From: Desulfotomaculum sp.
GTDB lineage: Bacteria > Bacillota > Desulfotomaculia > Desulfotomaculales > Ammonificaceae
DNA: 12,611 nt
Direction of reading: 5' to 3'
Assembly (NCBI GenBank): GCA_012961725.1
Contig: DTYU01000238.1
Location: 1-12,611, forward strand
Made by a program: the position numbers and the translations under genes. Shown piece by piece: positions 6,235 to 12,611 of the stretch. Under the pieces are notes generated by a model. The model did no database searches. It was not told where the DNA came from and worked only from the letters and a program-made list of their open reading frames with translations. Within the stretch, counting starts at the first letter, position 1; the number at the start of each line of letters is the position of its first letter.

Positions 6235-8440
6235 GCATGAGTTTGCGAAGGTGGTGGTAAACCGGCCGGTGTATGGTAACGACGGGGTTTTTACTTACGC
6301 CGTACCGGTGAATCTTCGGGGAAAGGTCGTGCCGGGCTCGGTCGTCCTTATTCCTTTCGGGAAGCAGCAGACCACCGGCTGCGTGATCTCCCTTGGCGCA
6401 GAAGTGCCGCCCCAAATCGAGGTGAAACAGATTGTTGGACTAGTTGAAGAAATTCCCCCGGTCTCTGTTGAATCGATTAGGCTTGCCCGATGGATGGCAT
6501 CAAGGTACCTCTGCACGCTTCGTGAGGCCTTGAGCGCCGTCTACGGACCTTCAGGTAAACGCCGGAAGCGGGAGGTCTTTTTCTGGCCCTCGGGGGATTT
6601 CGCTGAAATTCTGGCGCAGCTCGAAACCCTTAAGGCTCCGGCCCAGGCGCGCGTGCTCAGTACGGTTGCCGCGCAGCCGGGTATCAGCCGCCGGTCGTTG
6701 TTGCGCGAAGCCGGCGTAGGGGGAAAGGCCGTCGAGGCCTTGATCAAAAAGGGCCTTATCACTGAGTTTGAACAATCCTTGCCAGGCGTTTTTGAGGAGA
6801 CGCCGCCCGTTCTGCAGGAGCCGCCAACGCTCAGTCCAGAGCAAACGGCGGTACTTGAAGAGATCAGGCTGGCAATCGAAGCGAAAAACCATCGGGTGTT
6901 CTATCTTTACGGTGTAACCGGGAGCGGCAAGACGGAGATTTATCTGCAGGCGACCGCCGCTGCGCTGGCCAGCGGCAGGCAGGCGGTAATCTTAGTGCCG
7001 GAAATAGCCCTGGCACACCAGATGATTCATCAGTTCAAAGCGCGCTTCGGCAACTTGGTGGCCGTAACCCACAGTGCGATGGTACATGGCGAACGGCGCG
7101 ACCAATGGGAGCGCGTGCGAAGGGGTGAGGCCCGGGTTGTAATCGGGGCAAGGTCTGCTGTTTTTGCCCCTACGGCGGACTTAGGTCTAATCGTGGTCGA
7201 CGAGGAACACGAACCGGCCTACAAACAAGAACAGGCACCGCGCTATCATGCGCGGGAAACGGCGCTGGCACGTGCCGCGCTTACAGGAGCCGCGGTTGTG
7301 CTGGGGAGCGCCACGCCGGCGCTCGAGTCCATCGCCCGCTGCCTGAGCGGGCGTTACCGCCAACTGAGGCTTACCGGCCGCATCGACGGGCGCAGCCTGC
7401 CGGGTGTCCGGATTGTAGACCTGCGCGAGGAGTTCCGGTCAGGGACGGTCAGCCTCTTCAGTAGACTCCTTGCCGACCGTATCAGGGAAAAACTCCGGCG
7501 GAGGGAACAGATCCTGCTCTTTCTGAACCGCCGGGGCTTTGCGGCGTTTGTTCTCTGTCAGGCATGCGGCTACGTGATCCGCTGTCCCAACTGCGATATC
7601 GCCCTTACCTACCACCAGCCCGAGACGCTTTTATGCCACTTCTGCCATTACCGGACGCGGTATCTGGCACGCTGCCCCCGGTGCGGCAACCCCAAGTTGG
7701 GCCGGTACGGGGCCGGAACCCAGCGGGTACAGGAGGAGGCGAGCGCCCTCTTCCCCGAGGCGCGTGTGTTGAGAATGGATGCTGAAACTACGGCCCGCCG
7801 GGGGAGCCATGCCTCTATCCTTGAGACCTTCCGTACCGGCGAAGCGGATATCCTAATCGGCACGCAGATGGTTGCCAAGGGGCTGGACATCCCTGGGGTG
7901 ACCCTGGTAGGAGTGATCAATGCCGATACGACGCTGCTTCTTCCAGACTTCCGTGCGGCAGAGCGAACCTTCCAGCTCCTCTACCAGGTTTCCGGGCGGG
8001 CAGGCCGAGGCAGCCTTCCGGGCGAGGTCATCATCCAGTCTCACTGCCCGGAGCATTACGCAGTGCGTTTCAGCAGCCGCCAGGACGTTGAGTCCTTTGT
8101 CAGGCGGGAGCTTGCCTTGCGACGCCGTTTCGGCTATCCACCCTATACCTCAATGGTACGGGTTGTCATGAGCAGCGGGGAAGAGGAAAGGGTGGCCCGA
8201 CAGGCTGAAAAGTTCGGGAGGGTTGTAAGGGAACTGACCAGTGATGAGAACGCGGTTTTGGGACCGGCGCCCTGTCCGTTCGGGAAGTTAAAGGGGCTGT
8301 ACCGCTGGCACGTTATCCTGCGGGGAAAACGGGGACAGGCGGTAAGGGAACTCTGCAGCGAGGCATTGAAACACTTTGCAAGAACCAGGATCTCGAAGGT
8401 TAGGATCACCGTCGACGTGGATCCGCAAAACATGCTTTAG
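6227..8440 (+). CDS. priA: Primosomal protein N', replication restart 3'-5' helicase
   Basis: PriA binds stalled or repaired forks and reloads the replicative helicase. The N-terminal 3'-DNA-binding domain (VVVNRPVYGNDGVFTYAVP at about residues 8-26, onward to about residue 100) is followed by a winged-helix region and the helicase core. Walker A GVTGSGKT is at residues 229-236, then LVPEIALAHQM, the DEEH box at 325-328, and GSATPALES. The zinc-binding insert with eight cysteines runs from Cys444 to Cys486 (CQAC, CPNC, CHFC, CPRC). Helicase motifs V and VI follow (GTQMVAKGLD, QVSGRAGRG). Length is 737 residues, normal for Firmicutes. GTG 6227 is preferred over ATG 6191 because similarity starts after it and GGGAGGA lies at 6209-6215. 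It overlaps coaBC by 8 bases, a common pairing. Confidence 0.96.
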   Translation: MSEHEFAKVVVNRPVYGNDGVFTYAVPVNLRGKVVPGSVVLIPFGKQQTTGCVISLGAEVPPQIEVKQIVGLVEEIPPVSVESIRLARWMASRYLCTLREALSAVYGPSGKRRKREVFFWPSGDFAEILAQLETLKAPAQARVLSTVAAQPGISRRSLLREAGVGGKAVEALIKKGLITEFEQSLPGVFEETPPVLQEPPTLSPEQTAVLEEIRLAIEAKNHRVFYLYGVTGSGKTEIYLQATAAALASGRQAVILVPEIALAHQMIHQFKARFGNLVAVTHSAMVHGERRDQWERVRRGEARVVIGARSAVFAPTADLGLIVVDEEHEPAYKQEQAPRYHARETALARAALTGAAVVLGSATPALESIARCLSGRYRQLRLTGRIDGRSLPGVRIVDLREEFRSGTVSLFSRLLADRIREKLRRREQILLFLNRRGFAAFVLCQACGYVIRCPNCDIALTYHQPETLLCHFCHYRTRYLARCPRCGNPKLGRYGAGTQRVQEEASALFPEARVLRMDAETTARRGSHASILETFRTGEADILIGTQMVAKGLDIPGVTLVGVINADTTLLLPDFRAAERTFQLLYQVSGRAGRGSLPGEVIIQSHCPEHYAVRFSSRQDVESFVRRELALRRRFGYPPYTSMVRVVMSSGEEERVARQAEKFGRVVRELTSDENAVLGPAPCPFGKLKGLYRWHVILRGKRGQAVRELCSEALKHFARTRISKVRITVDVDPQNML

Positions 8441-8468
8441 AGGACCGGGGGACAGTTGAAGCTGGTTG

Positions 8469-8497
8469 TTGTAAGGGGCGAGACGTAATAATATAAT
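8469..8497 (+). promoter_or_regulatory. Probable sigma-A promoter for def-fmt-rsmB
   Basis: TTGTAA (8469-8474, 4 of 6 matches to TTGACA) and a perfect TATAAT (8492-8497) are separated by exactly 17 bases. The pair lies 29 bases after the priA stop, in a gap between two gene groups, and reads toward def. Transcription would start at about 8504, giving a leader of roughly 80 bases. Confidence 0.6.
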
Positions 8498-8517
8498 ATA
8501 AGTCGGGCGGGTGAGTA

Positions 8518-8571
8518 CGGTTCCGCACCATAAGGAAACCGATGAGTTAGTGAGAGAACTAACCCGGTCAT
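8518..8571 (+). promoter_or_regulatory. Two-hairpin leader upstream of def
   Basis: Hairpin A: CGGTTCC (8518-8524) pairs with GGAAACCG (8534-8541) with one bulged A. Hairpin B: GTTAGT (8546-8551) pairs perfectly with ACTAAC (8558-8563) around a GAGAGA loop. B can be lengthened in two ways: ATGA (8542-8545) with TCAT (8568-8571), or ACCG (8538-8541) with CGGT (8565-8568). The second would take bases away from hairpin A, so the two folds could be alternatives. There is no T-run after B, so transcription termination is unlikely. B ends 3 bases before the def ribosome binding site (GAGAGG, 8574-8579). It matches no riboswitch I know. Confidence 0.4.
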
Positions 8572-8586
8572 TTGAGAGGTTCTGAA

Positions 8587-9045
8587 ATGGCAGTCTTTAA
8601 AGTCCTGGTGATCGGTGACCCTATATTGCGGGAAAAAGCAAATCCGGTCACAAAGATAAACCCGGCGCTTGGACGCCTGCTCAACGATATGGCGGAAACG
8701 ATGTACGCGAACAGCGGCGTGGGGTTGGCAGGGCCGCAGGTGGGAGTCTTAAAAAGAGTGATTGTGGTTGACACCGGTGATGGACTATACCAGCTTGTAA
8801 ATCCGGAAATCACGTCCGCCGAAGGCGCCGAGACAGACCGGGAGGGCTGCCTCAGCATTCCCGGGGTCTGGGGTGAAGTCACCCGCGCCGCCAAGGTTAA
8901 GGTCCGGGCCCTAAACCCGCGCGGTGAAACCGTGGAGATCGACGCCCAAGGGCTTTTTGCGCGGGCGCTCCAGCACGAGATCGACCACTTGGATGGTATC
9001 TTGTTCGTCGACCGTGCAGTCAAAACGGTCCGCGTTGGAGGCTGA
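8587..9045 (+). CDS. def: Peptide deformylase
   Basis: Metallo-hydrolase (usually Fe2+) that removes the formyl group from the N-terminal methionine of new proteins at the ribosome. All three signature motifs are present: GVGLAGPQVG (residues 44-53, with Gln51), EGCLS (residues 86-90, with metal ligand Cys88) and HEIDH (residues 130-134, with ligands His130 and His134 and catalytic Glu131). Motif 1 has Gly49 where GLAAPQ is more usual, a tolerated variant. Length (152 residues) fits type 1 deformylases. ATG 8587 follows GAGAGG (8574-8579) at 7 bases. The frame is open back to TTG 8572, but that start would skip the ribosome binding site. It is first of the def-fmt-rsmB cluster and acts opposite to fmt. 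Confidence 0.96.
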   Translation: MAVFKVLVIGDPILREKANPVTKINPALGRLLNDMAETMYANSGVGLAGPQVGVLKRVIVVDTGDGLYQLVNPEITSAEGAETDREGCLSIPGVWGEVTRAAKVKVRALNPRGETVEIDAQGLFARALQHEIDHLDGILFVDRAVKTVRVGG

Positions 9046-9048
9046 AGC

Positions 9049-10008
9049 GTGCGGCTGGTCTTCATGGGGACGCCGGCTTTTGCTGTTCCGTCAATCCAGG
9101 CGCTGCTTGCAAACGGTTTCCACATCGTTCTTGTCATAACGCAACCGGACAGGCCTAAGGGGCGGGGGGGGCGGACCGCCCTGCCGCCGGTCAAGGAGTT
9201 CGCCGCTTCCCACGGCATACCGGTACTCCAGCCGGAGCGCCTAAAAAAGCAGACTTTTCTGGACCGCCTGCGTACAGCGGCGCCCGATGCAATAATCGTG
9301 GCGGCGTACGGAAAAATTCTGCCGCTTGAGATACTCACACTGCCCCGCCTTGGCTGTATAAACGTGCACGCCTCCCTGTTACCAAAGTACCGCGGTGCAG
9401 CACCGATCCAGCGGGCGCTGATGAACGGGGAACGCGAAACCGGGGTTACCATCATGCTTATGGATGAAGGCATGGATACCGGTGACATCCTGCTGCAACG
9501 GCCGGTACCAATCCTAAACGATGATAACTTCGGTTCGCTTTCCGAGCGCCTCTCCCGGTTGGGCGCAGAGCTGCTGATAGAAACGTTGCGCCGTCTTGAA
9601 GGCAACCGGCTCAAGCCTCTTCCCCAGGACCATTCTCAAGCGAGTTACGCCCCGCCGCTCACCCCTTCAGACGAGATTATATCATGGCATCTGCCGGCCG
9701 GAGCCATTAGAAATAAGGTGCGTGCCCTCGATCCTTTGCCAGGAGCGCGAACGCTCCTTTCAGGAAAAATACTGAAAATATGGCGTGTTTCAGTAAGGAC
9801 GGGTGATTTCCCCGGGGAGCCGGGTGAAATCCTGGAGATTAGCGATGAAGGAATAATCGTTCGTGCAGGGGAAGGAGCAGTGGCGGTTCACGAACTGCAG
9901 CTTGCCGGCGGTCGCCGCCTGCAGGCCGCCGCGTTCCTCCGCGGTCACCCCTTGAGAGGGGGAAACGTCTTAGGCGGCGAAAACTCTCGGAGCACGGTTA
10001 AGTCTTAG
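9049..10008 (+). CDS. fmt: Methionyl-tRNA formyltransferase
   Basis: Transfers a formyl group from 10-formyltetrahydrofolate to Met-tRNA(fMet), enabling translation initiation; cytosolic. The N-terminal catalytic Rossmann domain begins RLVFMGTPAFAVPS. The catalytic triad is Asn105 and His107 (NVHASLLPKYRGAAPIQRA) and Asp143 (GMDTGD), with the same 38-residue Asn-to-Asp spacing as E. coli Fmt. The C-terminal OB-like tRNA-binding domain starts around residue 205 (SYAPPLTPSDEIISWH). The usual RALNPWPGA motif reads RALDPLPGA here, a mild divergence. Length (319) is typical. GTG 9049 lies 3 bases after the def stop, with GGAGG at 9037-9041 inside the def end, so the two genes are co-translated. 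The next gene starts directly at its stop. Confidence 0.96.
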   Translation: MRLVFMGTPAFAVPSIQALLANGFHIVLVITQPDRPKGRGGRTALPPVKEFAASHGIPVLQPERLKKQTFLDRLRTAAPDAIIVAAYGKILPLEILTLPRLGCINVHASLLPKYRGAAPIQRALMNGERETGVTIMLMDEGMDTGDILLQRPVPILNDDNFGSLSERLSRLGAELLIETLRRLEGNRLKPLPQDHSQASYAPPLTPSDEIISWHLPAGAIRNKVRALDPLPGARTLLSGKILKIWRVSVRTGDFPGEPGEILEISDEGIIVRAGEGAVAVHELQLAGGRRLQAAAFLRGHPLRGGNVLGGENSRSTVKS

Positions 10009-11373
10009 ATGCCCCGTTACTCTGCGCGAGAACTCTCGCTCATGGTGCTGAAGGCCGTTGATACGCGCGGCGCTTACGCGAACATTACGGTGTCCAAGCT
10101 GCTTGAAAAGCACCGTCCGCAAGCAGCGGAACGCGCATTCTTCACCGAACTCAGCTATGGCACGCTGAGGCGTCTTAACACCATTGACTGGATGCTTTCA
10201 AGGTTTATCCAAAAGCCGCTATACAAGCAAGACCCATGGGTTCGGAACATCTTGCGGACTGCGGTGTATCAGATTTATTACCTTGAAAGAGTACCGCCGG
10301 CCGCGGCGTGCAATGAAGCCGTTAAACTCGCCAAGAAATACGCAGGGCCCCGGGTCGCGGGTTTTGTTAATGCCGTACTCCGGCGCTTCGTACGGGAGAA
10401 GGATGATATCGAGTTCCCGGATATCGAAAGCAATCCGGTGGATCATATAGCCCTTAATTACTCACACCCCACCTGGGTGGTTGCTGCGTGGCTGAAAGAG
10501 TTCGGGGTTGAAGAAACCGTCCGCATCTGTAAGGCAGACAACCAGACCCCGGCAACAACCATCCGGGCCAACCTGTTGCGGACAACCAGAGAGGATCTCC
10601 TCAGGGTACTTGAAACGGAAGCAAAAGTGACGGCTTCACCGGCACCTTACGCACCTGAAGGAATAACTGTCCAGGGGCTCCATCACCTGCAATCGCTTAG
10701 CGCCTTTAAAGAGGGGCTTTTTTTCGTCCAGGACGAAAGCTCCATGCTCGTCGCGCATGCCCTGAAACCTGCTCCCGGCTCCTTCGTCTTAGATGTCTGC
10801 GGGGCGCCGGGGGGCAAGGCGACACACGTGGCGGAGCTGACCGGAGACAGTTGCAGGGTATTAGTCCTTGACATCTACGACCATCGCCTGGCCCTGGTGG
10901 AGGAAAACTGTAGACGGCTCGGGGTAAAAGGCGTCGAGACCGTGAGGTGCGACGCGCGCGAAAGCCACGGCCTGTTTTTTGAAACGGCGGACTATGTGCT
11001 GGTTGACGCCCCTTGTTCAGGCCTCGGGGTACTTCGGCGGAAGCCGGACAGCCGGTGGCGCAAGAAGCCGGAGCAGATTTCCGCCCTTATTACACTCCAG
11101 CAGCAGATTCTGCTTAGCGCCTCTGCCTGCGTGCGCCCGGGCGGGGTTTTGCTTTACAGCACCTGCTCAATCGGCAGCAGCGAAAACTTAGGCCAGATCA
11201 AAGAGTTCACCCGCCATAATCCGGAGTTTGTCTGTGAGGACCTCCGGCCTTTTTTGCCGGAAGAAATAGACCTAAGGCGGACAATGAGCCTCGGCTATGT
11301 TCAACTAATGCCCTACCAGGGACTCGACGGCTTTTTTATCGCCCGGTTGCGCCGGAAGGGTTTAGCGCAGTAG
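10009..11373 (+). CDS. rsmB: 16S rRNA (cytosine-967-C5)-methyltransferase
   Basis: SAM-dependent enzyme that methylates C967 of 16S rRNA. The N-terminal NusB-like RNA-binding domain covers about residues 1-145 (SLMVLKAVDTRGAYAN, RAFFTELSYGTLRRL, NAVLRRF). The Rossmann methyltransferase domain follows: SAM motif DVCGAPGGKATH from residue 262 (usually DLCAAPGGKT), DAPCSGLG with Cys336, and the nucleophile Cys386 in YSTCS. The protein ends with YQGLDGFFIARLRRK. Length (454) is normal. ATG 10009 directly follows the fmt stop, with no clear ribosome binding site (only GGAG at 9989-9992, 16 bases away), so translation probably depends on coupling to fmt. A start at ATG 10042 would cut into the conserved domain. 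The rlmN gene that often follows in Firmicutes is absent here. Confidence 0.95.
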   Translation: MPRYSARELSLMVLKAVDTRGAYANITVSKLLEKHRPQAAERAFFTELSYGTLRRLNTIDWMLSRFIQKPLYKQDPWVRNILRTAVYQIYYLERVPPAAACNEAVKLAKKYAGPRVAGFVNAVLRRFVREKDDIEFPDIESNPVDHIALNYSHPTWVVAAWLKEFGVEETVRICKADNQTPATTIRANLLRTTREDLLRVLETEAKVTASPAPYAPEGITVQGLHHLQSLSAFKEGLFFVQDESSMLVAHALKPAPGSFVLDVCGAPGGKATHVAELTGDSCRVLVLDIYDHRLALVEENCRRLGVKGVETVRCDARESHGLFFETADYVLVDAPCSGLGVLRRKPDSRWRKKPEQISALITLQQQILLSASACVRPGGVLLYSTCSIGSSENLGQIKEFTRHNPEFVCEDLRPFLPEEIDLRRTMSLGYVQLMPYQGLDGFFIARLRRKGLAQ

Positions 11374-11453
11374 GGGCGAATCATATATCAAGTCCGGTCG
11401 CGGCACCTGCCTAATGAGAAGCGAGAAGTGGGAATGTCTAAGGAAGGGCCCCC

Positions 11454-11495
11454 AAGGTTCATCAGCATAAGCCGTTACCGTGAACTGTGAACCTT
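11454..11495 (+). repeat. Inverted repeat in the rsmB-prpC gap
   Basis: AAGGTTCA (11454-11461) and TGAACCTT (11488-11495) are a perfect 8-bp inverted repeat around 26 bases. A nearer copy of the inner part, TGAAC (11481-11485), could pair with GTTCA (11457-11461) instead, so two foldings compete. No T-run follows. It may be an operator-like site or a hairpin in the prpC leader; function is unknown. Confidence 0.35.
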
Positions 11496-11500
11496 CAACG

Positions 11501-11513
11501 GACCTTAAAGGTC
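11501..11513 (+). promoter_or_regulatory. Short palindrome upstream of prpC
   Basis: GACCTT, a central A, then AAGGTC form a perfect 13-base odd palindrome, 6 bases after the larger inverted repeat and 41 bases before the prpC start. The compact symmetry with almost no spacer looks more like a protein-binding half-site pair than an RNA hairpin. No sigma-A promoter was convincingly seen nearby. Confidence 0.3.
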
Positions 11514-11554
11514 AGTCAGGATAAGCTTGAACGGTCTTTTCCGGAGGGAGAGCT

Positions 11555-12292
11555 GTGGAATGGGCTGTACTCAGCCATCGAGGCCTGACGAGAGCAAAGA
11601 ACGAGGATAATCTGCTTGTTTGCTCTGATCTCGGGCTTTTTGCCGTGGCCGACGGCTTGGGAGGACACCATGCCGGGGAGGTGGCCAGCCGGCTTGCCTT
11701 AGCATCGTTGGAAAGGGCTGTAAGGGACAACGACCATGGAGACCCGCTGCATGTTTTGACAGCCGCGTTTGAACAGGCCAATCAGGATGTATATAGGGCA
11801 GCACAGGCCAACCCGAAGTACGAAAAAATGGGGACGACCCTTACAGCGTGCATTATCCAGTCGGACCGACTATACTGGCTGCATGTGGGGGACAGCCGGG
11901 GCTATGTGATGAGGGAGAATAAAATAAAACAGTTTACCGAGGACCACTCGTATGTCTCAGATTTCGTACGAAAGGGCGAGCTGACACCCAAGGAAGCCGA
12001 AGCACATCCATACCGTCACGTTCTGACCCGAGCAATCGGTACCGGGCCTTTGATCCATGTAGATAAGGGAACAGTTGCGCTTGAACCGGAGGATACCGTG
12101 CTTCTTTGTACCGACGGTCTTACTGTTCACCTGAGTGACGCGGAAATCTTGAGCACCGCGCAGCAGGGAAAACCGGCCGAACAGGCGGAAAGGCTTGTAA
12201 AAATGGCACTCCAGCGCGGGGGCACAGATAACATCACCCTGATCCTGATAAAGATACCGGGCATTAACCGCCCAGCGTTCGGCTCGGCGTAA
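11555..12292 (+). CDS. prpC: PP2C-family serine/threonine protein phosphatase
   Basis: Metal-dependent (Mn2+/Mg2+) phosphatase, known as PrpC or Stp, that reverses phosphorylation by the membrane kinase PrkC. That pair regulates cell wall, translation and germination functions in Firmicutes. The PP2C motifs occur in order: RAKNED (residues 13-18), VADGLGGHHAGE (31-42, metal ligand Asp33), GTTL (93-96), HVGDSRGY (110-117), TEDHS, LTRAIG, the metal ligand Asp187 in CTDGL, and the last ligand Asp225 in GGTDNIT. Length (245) is typical of single-domain bacterial PP2C, with no membrane segment. GTG 11555 follows GGAGGGAG (11543-11550). It is 181 bases after rsmB and 223 bases before prkC, an unusually loose spacing for this phosphatase-kinase pair. 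Confidence 0.95.
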   Translation: MEWAVLSHRGLTRAKNEDNLLVCSDLGLFAVADGLGGHHAGEVASRLALASLERAVRDNDHGDPLHVLTAAFEQANQDVYRAAQANPKYEKMGTTLTACIIQSDRLYWLHVGDSRGYVMRENKIKQFTEDHSYVSDFVRKGELTPKEAEAHPYRHVLTRAIGTGPLIHVDKGTVALEPEDTVLLCTDGLTVHLSDAEILSTAQQGKPAEQAERLVKMALQRGGTDNITLILIKIPGINRPAFGSA

Positions 12293-12358
12293 AGGGATAA
12301 AGAGGCCGGCAACTATTTGCTTGAGCACAGGTTCGTCATAGAGTTGAGTGCTGGGGCT

Positions 12359-12467
12359 CAATGTAAAATGCAGAATGCAAATTCAAAAAAGCACAACAGG
12401 GCGAAAAAGACAACTTTGACTTTAGCACTTTGCAATCTTCGTTTTGCAGGGGAGCGAAGCGCGACTT
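12359..12467. repeat. Dispersed repeat element, copy 2, between prpC and prkC
   Basis: Counterpart of the element at 4726-4840, 109 bases long. The left end (12359-12383) aligns without gaps to copy 1 with 20 of 25 bases identical, and the right end GGGGAGCGAAGCGCGACTT (12449-12467) matches with two short insertions. Within it, 12362-12383 and 12428-12448 form a degenerate inverted repeat (TGCAAA against TTTGCA, AAAATGCA against TTTTGCA). An open frame of 76 codons (12317-12547) runs through it, but its low-complexity product (KMQNANSKKH) is repeat sequence read as protein. The middle parts of the two copies differ. Probably a non-autonomous repeat; an insertion separating prpC and prkC is inferred. 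Confidence 0.5.
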
Positions 12468-12515
12468 ACAAATTTTGTTTGGATGCCGCAAAGAAAGGGG
12501 CATACCTGGCAGAAA

Positions 12516-12611
12516 ATGGTGGGCCGGGTCATCGGGAACCGGTATAAAATCATACAAAAATTGGGCGAAGGCGGTATGGCCGTGGTGTACCTCGGTCAAG
12601 ACCTAATATTA
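12516..12611 (+). CDS. prkC: Serine/threonine protein kinase PrkC, N-terminal fragment (cut by window end)
   Basis: The first 32 codons of a Hanks-type kinase. GRVIGNRYKIIQKLGEGGMA followed by VVYLGQD is the conserved beginning of PrkC/StkP kinases, with the glycine-rich ATP-binding loop GEGGMA. In this family a transmembrane helix and extracellular PASTA repeats that sense muropeptides usually follow, but these lie outside the window. ATG 12516 (or GTG 12519) is chosen because similarity starts there. The frame is open back to an ATG at 12483, which is less likely. No good ribosome binding site is close; AAAGGGG at 12494-12500 is about 15 bases away. Its position after prpC is the canonical phosphatase-kinase arrangement. 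Confidence 0.88.
   Translation, partial: MVGRVIGNRYKIIQKLGEGGMAVVYLGQDLIL

Noticed and set aside
8568..9614. A 348-codon open frame on the minus strand across def and fmt
   Set aside because: It is the antisense shadow of two genes with complete catalytic motifs. The product is rich in Ser, Arg and Pro with no recognisable domain, as expected from GC-rich codon-position bias.
12317..12547. A 76-codon plus-strand open frame between prpC and prkC
   Set aside because: It reads through the dispersed repeat, overlaps the true prkC start in another frame and yields low-complexity repeat-derived protein.

Overview
The window reads as an ordinary chromosomal stretch of a moderately GC-rich, low-ATG-start Firmicute. 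A Peptococcaceae/Thermoanaerobacterales-type clostridium (Desulfotomaculum, Pelotomaculum or Moorella relatives) fits best. The support is gene order and protein style: the yicC-remA-gmk-rpoZ-coaBC-priA-def-fmt-rsmB-prpC-prkC order is the classic Bacillus/Clostridium block, and a DapL-type LL-diaminopimelate aminotransferase lies beside it. Genus cannot be fixed from the sequence alone. All twelve recognised genes are on the + strand. I found no rRNA, tRNA, CRISPR array, prophage, transposase or integrase.

Layout. (1) Positions 83-2471: two tandem PLP-dependent class I/II aminotransferases, a DapL-like LL-diaminopimelate aminotransferase and an aspartate-type aminotransferase, 16 bases apart and probably co-transcribed. 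(2) Positions 2682-4704: yicC (YicC/YloC-family endoribonuclease), remA (DNA-binding regulator), gmk (guanylate kinase) and rpoZ (RNA polymerase omega). The last three are joined by 4-base stop/start overlaps. (3) Positions 4705-5028: a 324-base non-coding gap with a strong hairpin and an AT-rich dispersed repeat. (4) Positions 5029-8440: coaBC (coenzyme A synthesis) overlapping priA (replication restart helicase). (5) Positions 8441-8586: a short promoter/leader region with two hairpins. (6) Positions 8587-11373: def, fmt and rsmB, packed with 3- and 0-base gaps; they serve formyl-methionine metabolism and 16S rRNA methylation. (7) Positions 11374-12611: prpC (PP2C phosphatase), a second copy of the dispersed repeat, and the first 32 codons of prkC (PASTA-type Ser/Thr kinase), cut by the window end.

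Together these are housekeeping functions: wall and lysine precursor synthesis, nucleotide and CoA supply, transcription, replication restart, translation initiation and ribosome maturation, and the start of the Ser/Thr phospho-signalling pair. I see no strong evidence of a new biological system. The points worth a second look are modest: a roughly 110-base repeat family present twice (one copy splitting prpC from prkC), a structured leader before def, the absence of rlmN from its usual place between rsmB and prpC, and several unexplained inverted repeats in the intergenic gaps.
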